Shown: one piece after another, positions 1 to 7,459 of the stretch
Numbering within the stretch: the first letter of the stretch is position 1
Layout of the letters: each line of letters opens with the position of its first letter
Assembly: GCA_036392375.1 (NCBI GenBank)
Contig: DASVYC010000083.1
Coordinates: 1 to 64,000, forward strand
Direction of reading: 5' to 3'
Source of the DNA: JAFEBO01 sp036392375
GTDB taxonomy: Bacteria > Planctomycetota > Phycisphaerae > Phycisphaerales > UBA1924
Length of the DNA stretch: 64,000 nucleotides
Notes under the pieces: generated by a model
Told to the model about the DNA's origin: nothing
What the model saw: only the letters and a program-made list of their open reading frames with translations
Database searches by the model: none
Made by a program: the position numbers and the translations under genes

Positions 1-36
1 CTGATTTTATCGGCTCGATCAAGAGGCTGAAACTGC

Positions 37-53
37 GGGGCCTGGAAGGCCCC
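37..53. repeat. GC-rich palindromic repeat, copy 1
   Basis: A 7-bp perfect stem (GGGGCCT / AGGCCCC) closes a 3-base loop. The same 17-base core, in the opposite orientation and with the flanking CGCCCC also shared, recurs at 62677-62693, so this is a dispersed element and not a chance hairpin. It lies downstream of the minus-strand gene that ends at 234. It may help end transcription but has no T-run of its own. Confidence 0.5.
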
Positions 54-76
54 GCCCCCACACGACACAAACAGAA

Positions 77-102
77 AGAGCCGTCGCTTTCGCGATGGCT
101 CT
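77..102 (-). terminator. Rho-independent terminator of the beta-barrel gene
   Basis: Read on the minus strand this is an 11-bp stem with one G-U pair and a GAAA tetraloop. It is followed by TTCTGTTTGTG. It lies about 130 bases past the stop codon of the minus-strand gene at 234-1271. The stable tetraloop and the T-rich tail fit an intrinsic terminator. Confidence 0.6.
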
Positions 103-233
103 TCGGGGAGGAGGGGGACACGAACTTTCGGTCCGCCGCGACGGGTTCTTGTCACCCGTTGAGACCGGGGCTGATGGTGCGGTGAGGAACCGACTCATCT
201 GCCGTCAAGCACGCCGCGACGGGAAGAGAGTGC

Positions 234-1271
234 TTACCAAGTGAGCTGGAAGTCGACGGTGACGCGGCTGCCGAAGATGTCGGCCTTGCGGTTGGTCAGG
301 GGATACTCGTAGTCCGCGCCGATCGAGGCGTGGGGCGAGAGCTTCCAGCGGGCGCCGACGCCGAACCAGATCACCGTCGAGCCCGAGACGTCGGACGAGC
401 CGAGGTTGTTGTAGTCCGCGCCGCCGACCGAGAGAGGCGTCCGCGTGCCGTCGTCGAGGTAATGCAGACCGTGCAGCTCGACGAAGGGGGCGAAGCCTTT
501 GAGAGTCTCGGGGAAGAACTCGTAGTCGGCGTGCAGGTCCCACTGGATGATGTTGTTGCCGTCGTCGCCGTCGAGCGGGGCTCGCCACGTGAGATTACCG
601 ATCAGGTGGAACTTGTCCCAGCCCTTGGCGGCGGAGATGAACGGCGAGAGCTCGTGCACGCCGCCCTGCAGGACCTTCTTCTCGCCCGACATCGTCATCC
701 AGCGGAATCCGCCGGTGGCGACGAGATCGAGATCGCGATCCACATAGAACGCGTACTTGGCGCCCGCGGCGGCGGAGTTCCAGCCGTCTTGGCGGGGGAG
801 GGCGTTCGCGTCGAGCCAGCTGAAGCCGTCCTTGGTCGCGATCAGGGCCAAGCGTTCAGTGATCGCGAGGCGGATCTGCAGAGCGACAACGTTGAGGTCG
901 CCGCCGCCGAGCTGGGACTTGTCGTCGAACTCGTGGTGCAGATAAAGGAAGCGCAGGCCGCTGTTGTTGAACGGCGACTCGAAGTAGATCGGGTTGCCCA
1001 GGGGCTCATAGAAGTGCTCGAACCCGCGGAGGCCGGTCAGGAAGCCCTTCCAGAAAACCTCGGGGTCGTCGTGCCAGCGCTTGTTGGAGATCGCGAAGTT
1101 CGCGCGGGGCGAGACGCCTTTGACGTATTCGTTGGCCGGGGCGGCCGCGGCCGGCTCTTCCGCCGCGACGGCGGGCAGCAGCGGCTTCAGCTTGAAGGCG
1201 TCCTCGGCGGCCGCGAGCGACGCGACGCCGCCGACACAGAGGGCGAGAGCGAAACGGGTGGTCGTGTTCAT
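234..1271 (-). CDS. Putative outer-membrane beta-barrel protein
   Basis: About 345 residues. The chosen ATG gives a typical signal peptide (MNTTTRFALALCVGGVASLAAA) and has AAGGAG 7 bases upstream; the frame stays open further upstream but without such a site. After a short Ala/Pro-rich linker the protein alternates aromatic and glycine residues in amphipathic strands and ends in FQLTW, a C-terminal aromatic signature of outer-membrane barrels. The gaps between strands (DDGNN, DDGTRTP) look like loops. It resembles proteobacterial-style porin or transporter-like barrel families of unknown substrate, so no specific function is claimed. It is a single-gene unit with its own terminator. An outer-membrane location is inferred from sequence character alone. 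Confidence 0.7.
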   Translation of the reverse strand: MNTTTRFALALCVGGVASLAAAEDAFKLKPLLPAVAAEEPAAAAPANEYVKGVSPRANFAISNKRWHDDPEVFWKGFLTGLRGFEHFYEPLGNPIYFESPFNNSGLRFLYLHHEFDDKSQLGGGDLNVVALQIRLAITERLALIATKDGFSWLDANALPRQDGWNSAAAGAKYAFYVDRDLDLVATGGFRWMTMSGEKKVLQGGVHELSPFISAAKGWDKFHLIGNLTWRAPLDGDDGNNIIQWDLHADYEFFPETLKGFAPFVELHGLHYLDDGTRTPLSVGGADYNNLGSSDVSGSTVIWFGVGARWKLSPHASIGADYEYPLTNRKADIFGSRVTVDFQLTW

Positions 1272-1307
1272 GCAGTAGCTCCTTACACCGGATATTCGGC
1301 TCATCTT

Positions 1308-1337
1308 ATCGTAATTTCGGCGATGAGATCGCTGCAA
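1308..1337 (-). promoter_or_regulatory. Possible sigma-70-type promoter
   Basis: On the minus strand TTGCAG (1332-1337) and TACGAT (1308-1313) are separated by 18 bases, about 40 bases upstream of the beta-barrel start. The match to -35/-10 consensus is moderate. The rest of 1272-1632 is A/T-rich (A6GCTTGT7 near 1340-1358) and shows no gene I can support. Confidence 0.3.
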
Positions 1338-1632
1338 ACCAAAAAAGCTTGTTTTTTTCACCTATCTCTATTAAATAATGGCACTTACAGCGCAGAGGAC
1401 TACGCGGTTTCAAGCAATCACCGACATGACCAACACAATTTCCGGCTTGGCTTTAGAACTTCATGGCGATACTTGACTCATGTATGTGATCGACGCACTC
1501 GCGCGCACGGGAACGCAAGCATTCCAGCACGAAGCCGTGTGCCACAGAACGAGCACATACGCAAACACGAAAACTTGATCCGAGCCGACTGGTCCCACCT
1601 GTTGGAACTGAGTTGCGAAACCCGACGTAACG

Positions 1633-2547
1633 ATGTACATTGATCGAGACCCACGCTACCGGGAGACATCGCCTGTGGGAAATTCGGATCAATCGAAACT
1701 CTCGGATCTTCAACACAGATCAGTGATCGCGATTGTCACCCTCTTCGTTCTTTCGCCGATCGCGCGAGCCGACGAGTGCTCCGGCATTCCGGCCGACACA
1801 TGCGTAAACGGACGTACCGCCGATGACTATGTCACGGCACCGGGCTATTCATGTGTTCCTGCGACAGATGGCCCACCAATCATTGTGACTTCCTTTGCGA
1901 GCACCAAAACGATCTACAAAGCGTGGCAAGAGGTGAACTCGAACGGCGGCTGCAATGGTTTGCCGTGGACTCTCACGTCGAGCACCCAGCGAACCATTAC
2001 ACATACCGTGAACGTTCAGGTCTCCGGCTCCTACAGCCAGACGTTCGCGGCAAAGGTAGCAGGTGCCATTGGCCCAATTGTCAAGGCGGAGGCAAACAGT
2101 CAGGCAACATGGTCAATTCAGGCAGGGTCGTCTTATACTTACTCCGGTCAAAAAGTTGAAACTCTCACGGTATCTTCATCACCAACGATTTCTCCGTGTG
2201 ACTATGCGTACTTTAATCAGTGGTATTGGGTTGGCTCGGCTGAGATAAAGCAGCCACTCAAGGCGGTTTGGTCCGCCAACGCCGCGTGCGTCAACAACGG
2301 ACAATCTGTCTTTCCAATCGGTGGGAGCAGACAACTGCCGACGCCAGGTACGGGCGACGGGGCGGGGCGTCTTCCCTATGACGGGCAGTGCATGCCGCCG
2401 GGGTCGTGTGGTTATGTCGCATTCCATCAACCATGCTGCTTTCCAATTGGATCGGTTTGTTATCAAGGGACTTGTCAAGATCCTTGCAATCCGACTCCGT
2501 GCACCGAAACGCCTGACAACTGTCATCCTCAACAAACAACTCCATGA
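1633..2547 (+). CDS. Secreted cysteine-rich protein of unknown function
   Basis: About 304 residues with a signal peptide (SVIAIVTLFVLSPIARA) followed by the mature domain. The middle is rich in Ser, Thr and Gly with many short strand-like stretches (HTVNVQVSGSYSQTF, SYTYSGQKVETLTV). The last 60 residues hold about ten cysteines in pairs (CMPPGSCGY, PCCFPIGSVC, CNPTPC), which suggests disulphide-bonded extracellular modules. A GTG at 1675, with GGGAG about 9 bases upstream, is an equally good start and still precedes the signal peptide. The next gene begins 18 bases later on the same strand. Base composition is clearly A/T-richer than most of the window, and I recognise no family. Confidence 0.65.
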   Translation: MYIDRDPRYRETSPVGNSDQSKLSDLQHRSVIAIVTLFVLSPIARADECSGIPADTCVNGRTADDYVTAPGYSCVPATDGPPIIVTSFASTKTIYKAWQEVNSNGGCNGLPWTLTSSTQRTITHTVNVQVSGSYSQTFAAKVAGAIGPIVKAEANSQATWSIQAGSSYTYSGQKVETLTVSSSPTISPCDYAYFNQWYWVGSAEIKQPLKAVWSANAACVNNGQSVFPIGGSRQLPTPGTGDGAGRLPYDGQCMPPGSCGYVAFHQPCCFPIGSVCYQGTCQDPCNPTPCTETPDNCHPQQTTP

Positions 2548-2565
2548 GATGAATTGGAGAACGAA

Positions 2566-3861
2566 ATGAAGACTCACTTTCAGATCGCGATCGCAGGCCT
2601 TCTTGTGCTTATCGCACCGATCCCGACATTCGATTGCTCCGCTCAGCTGGCTGATTCACGACAAGTTGTGTCTCCCAAGCCCGACACGTTGGCAAGGACG
2701 TTCTTCAAAATACGAAGCGAATACGAAAGACTTGAGGGAAGGGCCGCACCGCAAGCCGATCAAGCCGCCGAGCGGTCCCGTCTTCGAGAAGCACTGCAGC
2801 ATGCCCTCGCCTCCGATGCAAGGCAGAGTCTTTGGACCGGCTCGGCGGCGTTTTGGCTGGCACAACGCTTGATGGGCGACGGGGAGTACAGGCAAGCGTT
2901 GACCATCTTGAATGAGCAGTCTGGCACGCCGGGCCCCGGCCCCGTTTCTGCTTGGGCATTGCAGTCCACGAGAGCGACCTGCTTGCAAATGCTGGGACGG
3001 GTCAGGGAGGCGGAGGACCTGTTCGTTCAGATATGGAATGACAAGAGCTTTTCCGCGTCGGATCGAGCGTCTGCGGCTTCGGAACTCGTTGCGATCGCTG
3101 CTGCACGAAGCGATTCCCGCGCCGAACTTGCCTATCGACGTATGGCAAAAGAGCTGGGAGTTCCTTTGGCGGATTGGAATACGCAAAGAATTGGTGAGTT
3201 GTGCCTGTTGATCGGCGACTTCGAGCAGGCGAAGGCTTCCTTTCGAGAGGTTCGAAACTCTGCGTCGCCAACCGGCTTTCGTGCGGCAACCATCGAATGG
3301 GGCGAGCTTGTCGCTGAGTATGGGAGAGACTTTGGCAGCAAAGAGGCGGTCGTGGGCCGGTACGACAGGTTGGTTCATATTGCAGAAGTGATTCGGCCAT
3401 CGGACAAAGGGGATCGCAGGCGACTGCGTGACCTGCTCGTTGCGCAGTGGTCTAACTTGCTGGATGATGCCTCTGCGCTGGCTTGGAAGGCCCGCGAAGA
3501 GATCCACACTGTCGGGCCAGATGAGCACTCGACAAGCACCACTCTGCGGCTTGTCTACTCTGCCGCGAGTTCAGCGATGCTGGGCTTCTGTCTTGAAGAG
3601 AACAACCGCCCGGACGCCCTAGAGCAATGTTACGGGATGCATCGCAGCGCTGCGTTTGTTTTTCGAAGCCTCGGCGACTCGGCCTTTGCAAGTGACGCTG
3701 CGATTACCTGCTTGGGAATCCGCACAGACATCGCGCTTTCCGACGAGCGGCTCTTCGGCTCAATCCTATATCACGCAAGGGACGACGGACCAGTTGAGTC
3801 GGACCCACCGGGCGGCGGTTGTGGAGAGAACATCAATCGACCAAGCCCAAAGCCTCGATAA
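2566..3861 (+). CDS. Exported helical-repeat (TPR-like) protein
   Basis: About 431 residues. ATG 2566 is preferred over an upstream in-frame TTG because GGAGA sits 5 bases before it. An N-terminal hydrophobic segment (IAIAGLLVLIAPIPTF) is a signal peptide. The mature part is almost entirely alpha-helical, with paired helices in the pattern WLAQRLMGDGEYRQALTIL, LQMLGRVREAEDLF and LIGDFEQAKASF. This spacing fits degenerate tetratricopeptide repeats. The C-terminal 25 residues are Pro/Gly-rich and probably disordered. It is probably co-transcribed with the cysteine-rich secreted protein just upstream and shares its lower GC content. A scaffold role outside the cytoplasm is inference only. Confidence 0.65.
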   Translation: MKTHFQIAIAGLLVLIAPIPTFDCSAQLADSRQVVSPKPDTLARTFFKIRSEYERLEGRAAPQADQAAERSRLREALQHALASDARQSLWTGSAAFWLAQRLMGDGEYRQALTILNEQSGTPGPGPVSAWALQSTRATCLQMLGRVREAEDLFVQIWNDKSFSASDRASAASELVAIAAARSDSRAELAYRRMAKELGVPLADWNTQRIGELCLLIGDFEQAKASFREVRNSASPTGFRAATIEWGELVAEYGRDFGSKEAVVGRYDRLVHIAEVIRPSDKGDRRRLRDLLVAQWSNLLDDASALAWKAREEIHTVGPDEHSTSTTLRLVYSAASSAMLGFCLEENNRPDALEQCYGMHRSAAFVFRSLGDSAFASDAAITCLGIRTDIALSDERLFGSILYHARDDGPVESDPPGGGCGENINRPSPKPR

Positions 3862-3930
3862 ACGGCGTGACATTCTCACGCTCCGTCCGGATCAAAATGA
3901 CCTCCGTTGATCAGAGCTAGTCTGGATTTC

Positions 3931-4854
3931 CTACACCCGCACCATCCCCGCGTACTCCTCGAACCGCTTGTCGAGGTCGCTCTTCTTGATCTGCTTCAGG
4001 CGATCGAGGCTGAACGCCTCGATCGTGTACGACGCGACGACGGTGCCGTGGACCAGCGCCCGGCGGACGGCGGCGTAGGAGCCCGTATCCGCGTTCGCGT
4101 CCTGAAGCTGGTGCGCCAACGCGCCCATCATGCCGCCAGCAAACGTATCGCCGCAGCCCGTGGGATCGACGATCTTCTCGGTGGGGTACGCGGGCAACGC
4201 GCACATGCCGTCGCGGTGCACCAGCAAGCAGCCGTGCTCGCCCTTCTTGATCACCACAAACCGCGGCCCGAGCTCGAGGATCGCACGCCCCGCGCTCACG
4301 CTGTTGGGTTTGCCGGTGAGCAGCTCGGCCTCGTCGTAATTGAGCACGAGGCCGTCGACGCGCTTGAGCAGCTTCAGCAGATCGTCCTTCGCCACGTTAA
4401 TCCACAGGTCCATCGTGTCGGCGACCGTCAGCTTGCGCTGCGGCAGCTGATCGATGAAACCCATCTGCACCGCCGGTGGCGAGTTGGCAAGGAAGACCAG
4501 CTTGGAATCGCTGTACGCGCCCGGCACTTTCGCGGGATGCTCGCCGACGACGCCCAGCTCCGTAAAGAGCGTGTCGCGGCTGTTCATGTTGGCGTGGTAC
4601 TTGCCGCCCCAGCGGAAGGTCTTGCCGCCCTTGCGGGTCTCAAGCCCCTGCAGATCCACATTCGGGAACTGCTTGAACGAGTTACGGAACGCCGGCGGGA
4701 AGTCCTCACCCACGACGGCGACCAGCCGCACCGGGCTGTAGAAGCTCGCGGCCGCCGAGAAGTACATGCACGAGCCGCCCAAGACCTGGTTGGCGTGCCC
4801 GCTGGGAGTGACGATGTCGTCGATGCCGATGGTGCCGGTGACAATGAGTGACAT
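3931..4854 (-). CDS. PfkB-family carbohydrate (ribokinase-like) kinase
   Basis: 307 residues, the usual length for this family. The PfkB signature near the C-terminus is clear: DPTGCGDTFAGG, containing the anion-hole glycines and the catalytic aspartate. The N-terminal half has VLGGSCMYFSAAAS, matching the substrate-lid region that usually reads GG...N.A. The enzyme should phosphorylate a sugar or nucleoside hydroxyl with ATP in the cytoplasm. The substrate cannot be named from sequence, and adenosine, ribose or another sugar are all possible. An intrinsic terminator at 4906-4929 separates it from the upstream SRPBCC gene, so it is probably transcribed on its own. Its end faces the end of the TPR-like gene. 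Confidence 0.88.
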   Translation of the reverse strand: MSLIVTGTIGIDDIVTPSGHANQVLGGSCMYFSAAASFYSPVRLVAVVGEDFPPAFRNSFKQFPNVDLQGLETRKGGKTFRWGGKYHANMNSRDTLFTELGVVGEHPAKVPGAYSDSKLVFLANSPPAVQMGFIDQLPQRKLTVADTMDLWINVAKDDLLKLLKRVDGLVLNYDEAELLTGKPNSVSAGRAILELGPRFVVIKKGEHGCLLVHRDGMCALPAYPTEKIVDPTGCGDTFAGGMMGALAHQLQDANADTGSYAAVRRALVHGTVVASYTIEAFSLDRLKQIKKSDLDKRFEEYAGMVRV

Positions 4855-4876
4855 AGGGCGGAAGGGTAGGGGAAAC

Positions 4877-4905
4877 GAGCAAATGGCAAAGCGTCAAATG
4901 GCAAA
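4877..4905. repeat. CAAATGGC-word repeat, single arm
   Basis: Two copies of CAAATGGCAAAG occur in 29 bases. The same word builds the long inverted repeat at 47726-47830 and the in-frame insertion in rimO at 17033-17087. Here it lies directly downstream, in the direction of transcription, of the terminator at 4906-4929 that ends the TetR operon. Confidence 0.55.
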
Positions 4906-4929
4906 GAAAAAGCCGCCCGATGGGGCGGC
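4906..4929 (-). terminator. Rho-independent terminator of the TetR/SRPBCC operon
   Basis: On the minus strand GCCGCCC and GGGCGGC form a perfect 7-bp stem around a CATC loop, followed at once by TTTTTCTTTG. It lies 27 bases after the SRPBCC stop codon, which makes it a textbook intrinsic terminator. It isolates the kinase gene downstream. Confidence 0.85.
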
Positions 4930-4955
4930 GAGTTGCACGGGGACCTGGGACCCAA

Positions 4956-5984
4956 CTACTTGGCGGGCATGCCCGGGTCGGATGCTGCCCCTCCGGCGCT
5001 GACCGCGTCCCCCACCTTCTTGTACCGCACCTCGGCGATCGTGCCACGGGTGCCGTTGGCTTCGGGGGGCGTGAGCACCTTGACGGTGTAGTCGCCATCG
5101 TCATGGAACGCGTACTCGACGCGGTAGTCGATGAGCTTGCCGTCGGCGGCGTTGGCGGTGGTCCAATCGACGACCATCTTGTCGCCTTCGAAGTACACCG
5201 GCCCACGGGTGAAGCTGCCGTCTTGGTCAAAGTTCCAGACCATCCACTCGCCGCTCTCGGGATCGACGCCCGCGGTGAGATGGCTGTGGTGTCCCATCTT
5301 CTTGTCATTGCCGAGGAATCCCGAGGCGAAGATGACGCGTCCGCCGAAGAGTGCGGCGATGGTGCTGCGGCCGCGGAAGGTGTTGCCGCTGGGCGCTTTC
5401 TGCGAGAACTCCCACGCCCCCAGCATTGACTTCCACGCCTTCGCGATCCGCTCGTTGCGGGCCTCGCGGGTCTTGTCGTTCATGGCTTCCTGCATCTTCG
5501 CGAGCGTCCAGGCGTTACCCTGCTGGAAGAACGCGTAAGCCTGGTCGTACAGCTCCCCCTCGCCAAAGCCGGACATGGTGACGCTGAGCTTGGTGCTCGT
5601 CGGAGTCAGCGGCTCGAGACGGATGACGGTCCAGCCAGTCTCGCACATCTTCTTGACAAAGTCCTGGGCGGCGGCGGGCGCGATCGGGCGCAGGGCCAGC
5701 ATGCGATCGGGCTCGTACGCGAGGATCGCGTTGCCGATCGTCGAATCGTCGCCGATCTTCCCGGCGGGGTCGTAGTTGGTGCGGATCATGCCTCCGACCT
5801 TGAAGTCAACCTCCGCGTGCGCGACGCCCCAGAGCTTCTTCAGCCCTTCGCCGGTGCGGAAGCAATCGAAGATCTCCGAAGCGCCGGCGTGGATCACGCC
5901 TTCGTTGCGGAGGACGCGCTCCCCCGCGTGGGCCAGCGTTGCGGCAAGCGAGACGACCACGGACACAACAACACATCGGAACAT
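4956..5984 (-). CDS. Exported SRPBCC / AHSA1-domain protein
   Basis: About 342 residues. ATG 5984 is chosen because AGGAG lies about 7 bases upstream; an earlier in-frame ATG would run through that site. A signal peptide (VVVSVVVSLAATLAHA) leads to an AHSA1-type START-like domain at roughly residues 25-165 (VIHAGASEIFDCFRTGEG, WGVAHAEVDFKVGG). The C-terminal half (residues 180-330) is a second beta-rich domain with GHHSHLTAGVD and WMVWNFDQDG, resembling DUF1579-type lipocalin-like modules. A hydrophobic ligand is likely for such folds, but none can be named. It is the last gene of the TetR operon, 33 bases after the DUF1761 gene. Confidence 0.75.
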   Translation of the reverse strand: MFRCVVVSVVVSLAATLAHAGERVLRNEGVIHAGASEIFDCFRTGEGLKKLWGVAHAEVDFKVGGMIRTNYDPAGKIGDDSTIGNAILAYEPDRMLALRPIAPAAAQDFVKKMCETGWTVIRLEPLTPTSTKLSVTMSGFGEGELYDQAYAFFQQGNAWTLAKMQEAMNDKTREARNERIAKAWKSMLGAWEFSQKAPSGNTFRGRSTIAALFGGRVIFASGFLGNDKKMGHHSHLTAGVDPESGEWMVWNFDQDGSFTRGPVYFEGDKMVVDWTTANAADGKLIDYRVEYAFHDDGDYTVKVLTPPEANGTRGTIAEVRYKKVGDAVSAGGAASDPGMPAK

Positions 5985-6017
5985 GTTCAGGCTCCTGGGA
6001 ATCACTGGATGACTGCG

Positions 6018-6443
6018 TTATCGCCACATCGCGAGGATCAGACCGGCGACGGGGAAGGCGATGATCTGGAACACGCTATCGAGCACGAACGCGGCGAAGG
6101 GGCGCAGACGCGGCAGGTGATCGGTCAAGCCGATGGTCGCCGTGCCGAAGAGCCAGAGCACCAGGCCCAGCGACACGCCGGCGCCGGGGCCGCGGAGATC
6201 GAGGTTGACGACAAGCAAGGCCATCGCGGCGGCCCCGACGATGTACGCGGCGATCATCGACCCGAAGAACACCGGCGGCGGCCGCAGCTTCTGCATCTGC
6301 TTCTCGACCTCCTCGGTGTGCCCGTGGAGGCGCTTCCACAGGTTCGAGAACACCGCGCCGTACCAGACGCCGCCGAGCATGAACATCGCGAACCCCGCGG
6401 CGAGCACCGCGAGCCAGTTGATCGATGCGAGCTTCTCGAACAT
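6018..6443 (-). CDS. DUF1761-family small membrane protein
   Basis: 141 residues with four predicted membrane segments: LAVLAAGFAMFMLGGVWYGAVF, a segment from about residue 60 (MIAAYIVGAAAMALLVV), one near 85-102 (GVSLGLVLWLFGTATIGL), and a C-terminal one (FQIIAFPVAGLIL). The first segment carries the GxxWYG-type signature of DUF1761. A Shine-Dalgarno GGGAGG lies 5 bases before the ATG. Function is unknown. It sits between the TetR regulator (27 bases upstream) and the SRPBCC gene, so it is a likely target of that regulator. Confidence 0.78.
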   Translation of the reverse strand: MFEKLASINWLAVLAAGFAMFMLGGVWYGAVFSNLWKRLHGHTEEVEKQMQKLRPPPVFFGSMIAAYIVGAAAMALLVVNLDLRGPGAGVSLGLVLWLFGTATIGLTDHLPRLRPFAAFVLDSVFQIIAFPVAGLILAMWR

Positions 6444-6469
6444 GAGGCCTCCCGGCGAGCATTACCCCG

Positions 6470-7105
6470 TCACACGCTGGGCGAGCGCGACGCACGCTCG
6501 CTCTGAGCTTGGGACAGGAGCAGATCGAAGTATGAGCGGAGCTGGGCGACGGACGCGTCGTACGCCGCCGCGCTGCGCGACGAGCGGGCCTGCATCATGC
6601 CACCCTCCATCACGGTGAGCACGGCGGACGCGAGCTGCTTGCGGTCGAGCTGCCTGGGCAAGCGATCGCCGGCGTCGGTCAGCCATCGCTCGACGAATGC
6701 CGACCAGCCGTCGAAGTTCCGCTGGATCAAGGGCCGGATCTCGGGGTGCGAGTCGGCGACCTCAAGCGCGAGATTGCCGATAGGGCACCCCAGGCGAAAA
6801 TCGAGCGGCGCGTACCAGTCGCGGTATTGTTGCAAAAGGACGAAGACGCGGTCGATGGGGTCGGTGGTCTTCTCTTCGACCGGCTTCATCACGATGGGCT
6901 CGAGCAGCTCGGTGTAGCGCTCGAGCACGGCCCCGAGCAGCGCGTCCTTGCTGGGGAACAGGTTGTAGAGGCTGCCCGGGTTGACGTTGGCTTCGCGGAG
7001 GATGGTGGAGACGCCGGTGGCGTTGAAGCCTTGCTCGTGGAAGAGCCGGGCTGCCGCGTCGAGGATGCGGGTCTTGGTGTCGGGTTGTGGTGCGGCGGCC
7101 GTCAT
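6470..7105 (-). CDS. TetR/AcrR-family transcriptional regulator
   Basis: 211 residues. The N-terminal helix-turn-helix is typical: RILDAAARLFHEQGFNATGV, then the recognition part NVNPGSLYNLFPSKDALL. The C-terminal ligand domain (residues 80-205) is helical and diverse, as usual. ATG 7105 is preferred over the in-frame ATG at 7135 because two 16-bp operator-like palindromes lie at 7105-7120 and 7124-7139, and the longer start would place them inside the coding region. Autoregulation is therefore likely, together with control of the DUF1761 and SRPBCC genes that follow at short spacing. The effector is unknown. Confidence 0.88.
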   Translation of the reverse strand: MTAAAPQPDTKTRILDAAARLFHEQGFNATGVSTILREANVNPGSLYNLFPSKDALLGAVLERYTELLEPIVMKPVEEKTTDPIDRVFVLLQQYRDWYAPLDFRLGCPIGNLALEVADSHPEIRPLIQRNFDGWSAFVERWLTDAGDRLPRQLDRKQLASAVLTVMEGGMMQARSSRSAAAYDASVAQLRSYFDLLLSQAQSERASRSPSV

Positions 7106-7120
7106 TGAGTGGTCACTCAA
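7105..7120. promoter_or_regulatory. TetR-type operator, proximal copy
   Basis: TTGAGTGGTCACTCAA is a perfect inverted repeat of 7-base arms around two central bases. Its left end touches the start codon of the TetR gene. A second copy lies 19 bases further upstream. Arms ending GTG/CAC with a short centre are typical of TetR-family operators. Confidence 0.65.
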
Positions 7121-7123
7121 ACC

Positions 7124-7139
7124 TTGAGTGAACATTCAA
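7124..7139. promoter_or_regulatory. TetR-type operator, distal copy
   Basis: TTGAGTGAACATTCAA matches the proximal palindrome except for one mismatched arm base and the central pair. The centre-to-centre distance of 19 bases suits two regulator dimers bound side by side on adjacent helical turns. Confidence 0.6.
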
Positions 7140-7181
7140 TCATGCGTTGAACGATCTGTCAAGGGGGTTCTCTCGATTTTC

Positions 7182-7199
7182 TCAACTGGTTCCAGTTGA
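7182..7199. promoter_or_regulatory. Unassigned 18-bp palindrome
   Basis: TCAACTGGTTCCAGTTGA has perfect 8-base arms and a TT centre. Its sequence is unrelated to the TTGAGTG operators 50 bases away, so a different regulator probably binds here. It lies in the divergent gap between the TetR gene and the PDZ protein. The rest of 7142-7459 shows nothing I can assign. Confidence 0.4.
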
Positions 7200-7459
7200 C
7201 GCATTTACGACCTTGTCACCGCGGGCGTCCAATGGACCGGCGGCTCGTGGGCCGTCGCTGGGGGTCGGCTGGACCACGGCACTGTCGCGTCGGCGAAGGA
7301 CGCGATGCGTGGCTGCTTCCCCAGCGCGATGGGAAACGCCGTCGGGGCCACGCGGCCGTGCGGCGAGTGAATTGCGGCGGATTATTTCAATCACCATTCG
7401 TTGAGTGCAACGGAATCGTGTCTGTCCAGTATCACCCGCCGCACTCGCGGGAGATTCCG

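Noticed and set aside
1338..1358. A6GCTTGT7 as an intrinsic terminator
   Set aside because: The stem is only A-T pairs and the element lies in a promoter region, so it is more likely just an A/T-rich tract.
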